NCBI GenBank assembly: GCA_024277955.1
Contig: JAJRUE010000128.1
Location: forward strand, 1-10,211
Length of the DNA: 10,211 bases
Direction of reading: 5' to 3'
Origin: Alphaproteobacteria bacterium
Lineage (GTDB): Bacteria > Pseudomonadota > Alphaproteobacteria > Rhodobacterales > Rhodobacteraceae
The notes beneath the pieces were generated by a model. It made no database searches and was not told the origin of the DNA. It worked only from the letters and a program-made list of their open reading frames with translations. A program made the position numbers and the translations under genes. Positions 7,233-10,211 of this stretch are shown piece by piece; positions within the stretch are counted from its first letter, which is position 1, and each line of letters starts with the position of its first letter.

Positions 7233-7246
<14 letters not shown>
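5657..7246 (+). CDS. thiP: Thiamine/TPP ABC transporter, permease
   Basis: This is the inner-membrane channel subunit of the thiamine importer. At 529 residues (E. coli ThiP 536) it is a fused two-domain permease with about twelve membrane helices. Each half contains a binding-protein-dependent transport domain with an EAA-type cytoplasmic loop that contacts the ATPase: about 157-196 (GVPAERFQLAASLGFGAW) and about 423-456 (AEIEAQYGRLADSLGLVGW). Strong ThiP landmarks are NLPLAVRLLLQGWQ (148-161), SFAVVLALGGGPRATTVELAIYQ (208-230) and SMGDLGVIALFSDGERATLPLQLYR (467-491). The start at 5657 lies 25 bases inside the end of thiB, behind a purine-rich stretch (AGGGGGCGGTGGA), which suggests translational coupling. 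The coding strand is extremely rich in GCG, GGC and CTG codons, which creates long spurious open frames on the other strand. Confidence 0.95.
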
Positions 7247-7925
<679 letters not shown>

Positions 7926-7950
7926 TGGGTGGCCGGTTCGGGCCGGGGCC

Positions 7951-7994
7951 AAGGCGCTTGCAAGCGCCTTGCAAGGATTTTGCAAAATCCTTGC
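7951..7994. repeat. Two abutting perfect palindromes between thiQ and petC
   Basis: Positions 7951-7970 form a perfect 20-base palindrome whose left half is AAGGCGCTTG. It is followed without a gap by a perfect 24-base palindrome at 7971-7994, left half GCAAGGATTTTG. The centres are both TTGCAA, and the two units share AAGG and CCTT ends. They lie 25 bases after the thiQ stop in a convergent gap. Each could form a hairpin in RNA or a cruciform in DNA. No U tract follows on either strand, so they are not standard terminators. They may block exonucleases at the thiQ 3' end or belong to a dispersed intergenic repeat family. Confidence 0.85.
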
Positions 7995-8010
7995 GCGCGC
8001 GGGGCGCGCG
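7994..8010. repeat. GC-only inverted repeat
   Basis: CGCGCGC (7994-8000) and GCGCGCG (8004-8010) flank a GGG spacer, sharing one base with the end of the preceding palindrome. It makes the third consecutive hairpin-forming unit in this gap. The alternating CG tract could also favour Z-DNA, which is speculative. Confidence 0.7.
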
Positions 8011-8018
8011 TGGCCATG

Positions 8019-8049
8019 AAAAAACGCGCCCCCGGGGCCGGGGGCGCGT
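8019..8049 (-). terminator. Intrinsic terminator of the cytochrome bc1 operon
   Basis: On the minus strand, downstream of petC, a perfect 10-base-pair stem (8049-8040 with 8033-8024; arm ACGCGCCCCC) encloses a six-base loop and is followed by six U residues (complement of A 8019-8024). The stem begins 25 bases after the petC stop. This is a textbook strong Rho-independent terminator. On the plus strand it lacks a T tract, so it should act for petC only. Confidence 0.9.
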
Positions 8050-8073
8050 CTGAATTCACCGGTTCTGGCCAGA

Positions 8074-8850
8074 TCAGCTTTCGTTCGGGTGCTTGATCGG
8101 GCGCCAGATGCGCTTGTTGGTCAGATACAGCAGCACCGACAGAACCGACAGGAAGAACACCGCCAGGAAACCGACGCGCTTGCGCACCATCAGCTTGGGC
8201 TCGGCGGTCCACATCAGGAAGGCGGCAACGTCTTCGGCTTCGCTTTTCAGGTCGTTCGGGCTGCCGTCGGCGTATTCCACGTCTTCGCCGGCCAGCGGTG
8301 GGCTCATCGCCATGAAGCCCGACGGAAACGCCGTGTTTTCATACAGCGTCGTGCCGGCCTGTTCCTTTTCTTCGCCGGTAAAGCTGGTCAGGATGGCGAC
8401 GATATGTTCCGGCCCGCCGATGCCGCGGAACATCTGGCTGATGCCGGTGCCGTAGGGCCCCTTGAACCCGGCGCGGGCCTTGGCCATCACGCTGAGGTCG
8501 GGGGCGTTGTCCAGGCTGGACGACGGGAAGGGATCGGTCGGGATGCGCGGCCGGGTGTCGTCCAGTTCCGGGTCGTAGATGTCGTACTGGCTGGCATAGG
8601 CGCGCACTTCGGCATCGGTATAGCCCAGGTCGGTGAGCGTGCGCAGCGGCACGTATTTCAGACCGTGGCAGGCGGAACAGACCTCGGTATAGACCTGAAG
8701 GCCCCGTTGCAGCTGCGCCTGGTCATAGACACCGAAGGGCCCTTCGAAACTGAAGGCTACATCTTCGATCTCGATCTCTTCGTTGGCCGCCGCCGCGCCT
8801 GCCGTGAGCATCAGGGCCGACAGGGCGGAAAGGGTAAGTTTCTTGATCAT
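8074..8850 (-). CDS. petC: Cytochrome c1 of the bc1 complex
   Basis: This membrane-anchored c-type cytochrome takes electrons from the Rieske protein and passes them to cytochrome c. It has 258 residues. A Sec signal peptide covers about residues 1-22 (MIKKLTLSALSALMLTAGAA). The haem-binding CSACH is at 58-62 (C58, C61, H62). The sixth ligand is most likely M182 in FMAMSPPL, followed by the conserved VEYADGSPND. A C-terminal anchor helix (about 225-244) ends in the basic stop-transfer NKRIWRPIK. There are no other cysteines, so the second disulphide known from Rhodobacter c1 is absent, in keeping with the shorter length (R. capsulatus about 280). The gene lies 16 bases after petB with AAAGGA as its ribosome binding site, so they share one transcript. 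The synonym is fbcC. Confidence 0.97.
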   Translation of the reverse strand: MIKKLTLSALSALMLTAGAAAANEEIEIEDVAFSFEGPFGVYDQAQLQRGLQVYTEVCSACHGLKYVPLRTLTDLGYTDAEVRAYASQYDIYDPELDDTRPRIPTDPFPSSSLDNAPDLSVMAKARAGFKGPYGTGISQMFRGIGGPEHIVAILTSFTGEEKEQAGTTLYENTAFPSGFMAMSPPLAGEDVEYADGSPNDLKSEAEDVAAFLMWTAEPKLMVRKRVGFLAVFFLSVLSVLLYLTNKRIWRPIKHPNES

Positions 8851-8866
8851 CTGATGTGATCCTTTC

Positions 8867-10189
8867 TCATTCAGCCGGCGTCTTGGCAGACGGGTAGTGG
8901 TTGTTGAAGTCTTCCTCGATGGTCTCGGGCATCTTGGCGGGCTTCTCGATGATGCCCAGAAGCGGCAGGATCACCAGGAAGTAGGCGAACCAGTAGGTCG
9001 ACCCGATCAGCGAGATCGTCGAATAGGGCGGTTGCGCCGGGCGGGCGCCGGCCCACATCAGGACGATGAAGTCGATGATCAACAGGTAGAACCACCAGCG
9101 GAACATCGGCCGGTACTTGCCCGAGCGGACGCGCGAGGTGTCAAGCCAGGGCACCAGCGCCATCACTATGATCGCGCCGAACATCGCCAGCACGCCAAAG
9201 AACTTGGCATCGACGATACCGCCGGTGACGAAGCTGGCGATCTGCACCACCCAGACATCCGAGGTAAACGACCGCAAGATCGCGTAGAACGGCAGAAAGT
9301 ACCATTCGGGGACGATTTCGGCCGGGGTCGCGAGCGGGTTCGCCTCGATATAGTTTTCGGGCGCGCCCAGGTAGTTGGGCATGAAGCCGACCACCGCGAA
9401 GAAGACCACCAGGATCACCGCCAGCGCGAACAGGTCCTTGATCACGAAATAGGGCCAGAACGGCAGGGTGTCTTTCTTGACCTCGGCTTTCGAACCGCGG
9501 CGCACCTCGACCCCGCTGGGGTTGTTGTTGCCGGTGGTGTGGAAGGCCCAGATATGCACGATGACGAGCGCCGCGATGATGAACGGCAGCAGGTAGTGCA
9601 GTGAGAAGAAGCGGTTGAGCGTGGCGTTGTCCACCGCCGGGCCGCCCAGCAGCCAGGTCTGCAGCGCGTCGCCGACAAACGGGATGGCGCCGAACAGGCC
9701 GGTGATCACGGTGGCGCCCCAGAACGACATCTGCCCCCAGGGCAGCACGTAGCCCATGAAGCCGGTGGCCATCATCGCCAGGTAGATCAGCATGCCGATG
9801 ATCCAGGTCACTTCGCGCGGCGCCTTGTAGGAACCGTAGAAAAGCCCGCGGAACATGTGGATGTAGACCGCCAGGAAGAACAGCGATGCGCCGTTCATGT
9901 GGGTGTAGCGCAGCACCGCGCCGCCGTTGACGTTGCGCATGATATGCTCGATCGAGGCAAAGGCCATTTCCACGTGCGGCGTGTAGTGCATCGCCAGCAC
10001 GATGCCGGTGACGATCTGCAGCACCAGCGCAAAGGCCAGCACGATCCCCCAGATCCACCACCAGTTCAGGTTCTTCGGCGTCGGGATCATGATCGTGTCA
10101 TACAGCAGGCGGACGATCGGCAGGCGAACGTCCAGCCACTTTTCGAACCCGGTCTTGGGTTCGTATTTATCGTGCGGAATTCCAGACAT
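8867..10189 (-). CDS. petB: Cytochrome b of the bc1 complex
   Basis: This is the eight-helix core subunit of ubiquinol:cytochrome c oxidoreductase. It carries both b haems and the Qo and Qi quinone sites and is found in the inner membrane. At 440 residues it is close to the Rhodobacter proteins. The four haem ligands are H97 and H111 (helix B, RYTHMNGASLFFLAVYIHMFRG) and H198 and H212 (helix D), identical in number to R. capsulatus. GYVLPWGQMSFWG (146-158) and PEWY (294-297, with E295) form the Qo site, and Y302 is present. The ATG at 10189 has a GGGGCC purine run upstream on the minus strand. It sits upstream of petC. The Rieske gene petA is expected just beyond the right end, completing the usual petABC (fbcFBC) operon. 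Only 22 bases upstream are visible, so no promoter is seen. Confidence 0.98.
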   Translation of the reverse strand: MSGIPHDKYEPKTGFEKWLDVRLPIVRLLYDTIMIPTPKNLNWWWIWGIVLAFALVLQIVTGIVLAMHYTPHVEMAFASIEHIMRNVNGGAVLRYTHMNGASLFFLAVYIHMFRGLFYGSYKAPREVTWIIGMLIYLAMMATGFMGYVLPWGQMSFWGATVITGLFGAIPFVGDALQTWLLGGPAVDNATLNRFFSLHYLLPFIIAALVIVHIWAFHTTGNNNPSGVEVRRGSKAEVKKDTLPFWPYFVIKDLFALAVILVVFFAVVGFMPNYLGAPENYIEANPLATPAEIVPEWYFLPFYAILRSFTSDVWVVQIASFVTGGIVDAKFFGVLAMFGAIIVMALVPWLDTSRVRSGKYRPMFRWWFYLLIIDFIVLMWAGARPAQPPYSTISLIGSTYWFAYFLVILPLLGIIEKPAKMPETIEEDFNNHYPSAKTPAE

Positions 10190-10211
10190 GTGTTGGCCCC
10201 CTATCCGAGAA

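Noticed and set aside
8024..8049. The strong hairpin as a shared terminator for thiQ too.
   Set aside because: On the plus strand the stem is followed by CTGAATTC with no T tract; only the minus strand has the U run.

Overview
This is a GC-rich stretch of chromosome from an alphaproteobacterium, most likely a member of the Rhodobacteraceae (Roseobacter/Rhodobacter group). Three things point there: a Rhodobacter-type cytochrome bc1 operon whose cytochrome b residues keep the Rhodobacter numbering (haem ligands H97, H111, H198 and H212, and PEWY at 294-297), a thiBPQ operon under a TPP riboswitch, and the general protein style. No phage, transposon, CRISPR or defence genes are present. Every substantial gene can be assigned to a known family, and I do not see an undescribed multi-gene system here.

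Layout, left to right. Positions 1-1940 (+) hold the 3' end of an adenine deaminase gene overlapping amn (AMP nucleosidase), a two-step route from AMP to hypoxanthine. A 132-base leader with small inverted repeats precedes an HU-family nucleoid protein gene (2073-2360, +), which ends in an intrinsic terminator. An EamA/DMT membrane transporter (2430-3296, +) follows. It meets aroC, chorismate synthase (3297-4400, -), stop codon to stop codon with no base between them. The divergent region 4401-4691 carries the aroC leader, a Rhodobacteraceae-looking intergenic motif, a good candidate promoter and a TPP riboswitch that controls thiBPQ (4692-7925, +), the ABC thiamine/TPP importer.

thiQ converges on the cytochrome bc1 genes. 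The 148-base gap contains three back-to-back palindromes and a strong terminator for the minus-strand operon. petC (cytochrome c1, 8074-8850, -) lies downstream of petB (cytochrome b, 8867-10189, -). The Rieske gene petA is expected just beyond the right edge.

The points most worth a second look are: a fully readable translational ON/OFF switch in the thiB leader; a cytochrome c1 that has neither the disulphide nor the beta-branched residue known to hold up the haem potential in relatives; a ThiQ with glycine in place of the D-loop aspartate; and the tandem palindromes between thiQ and petC.
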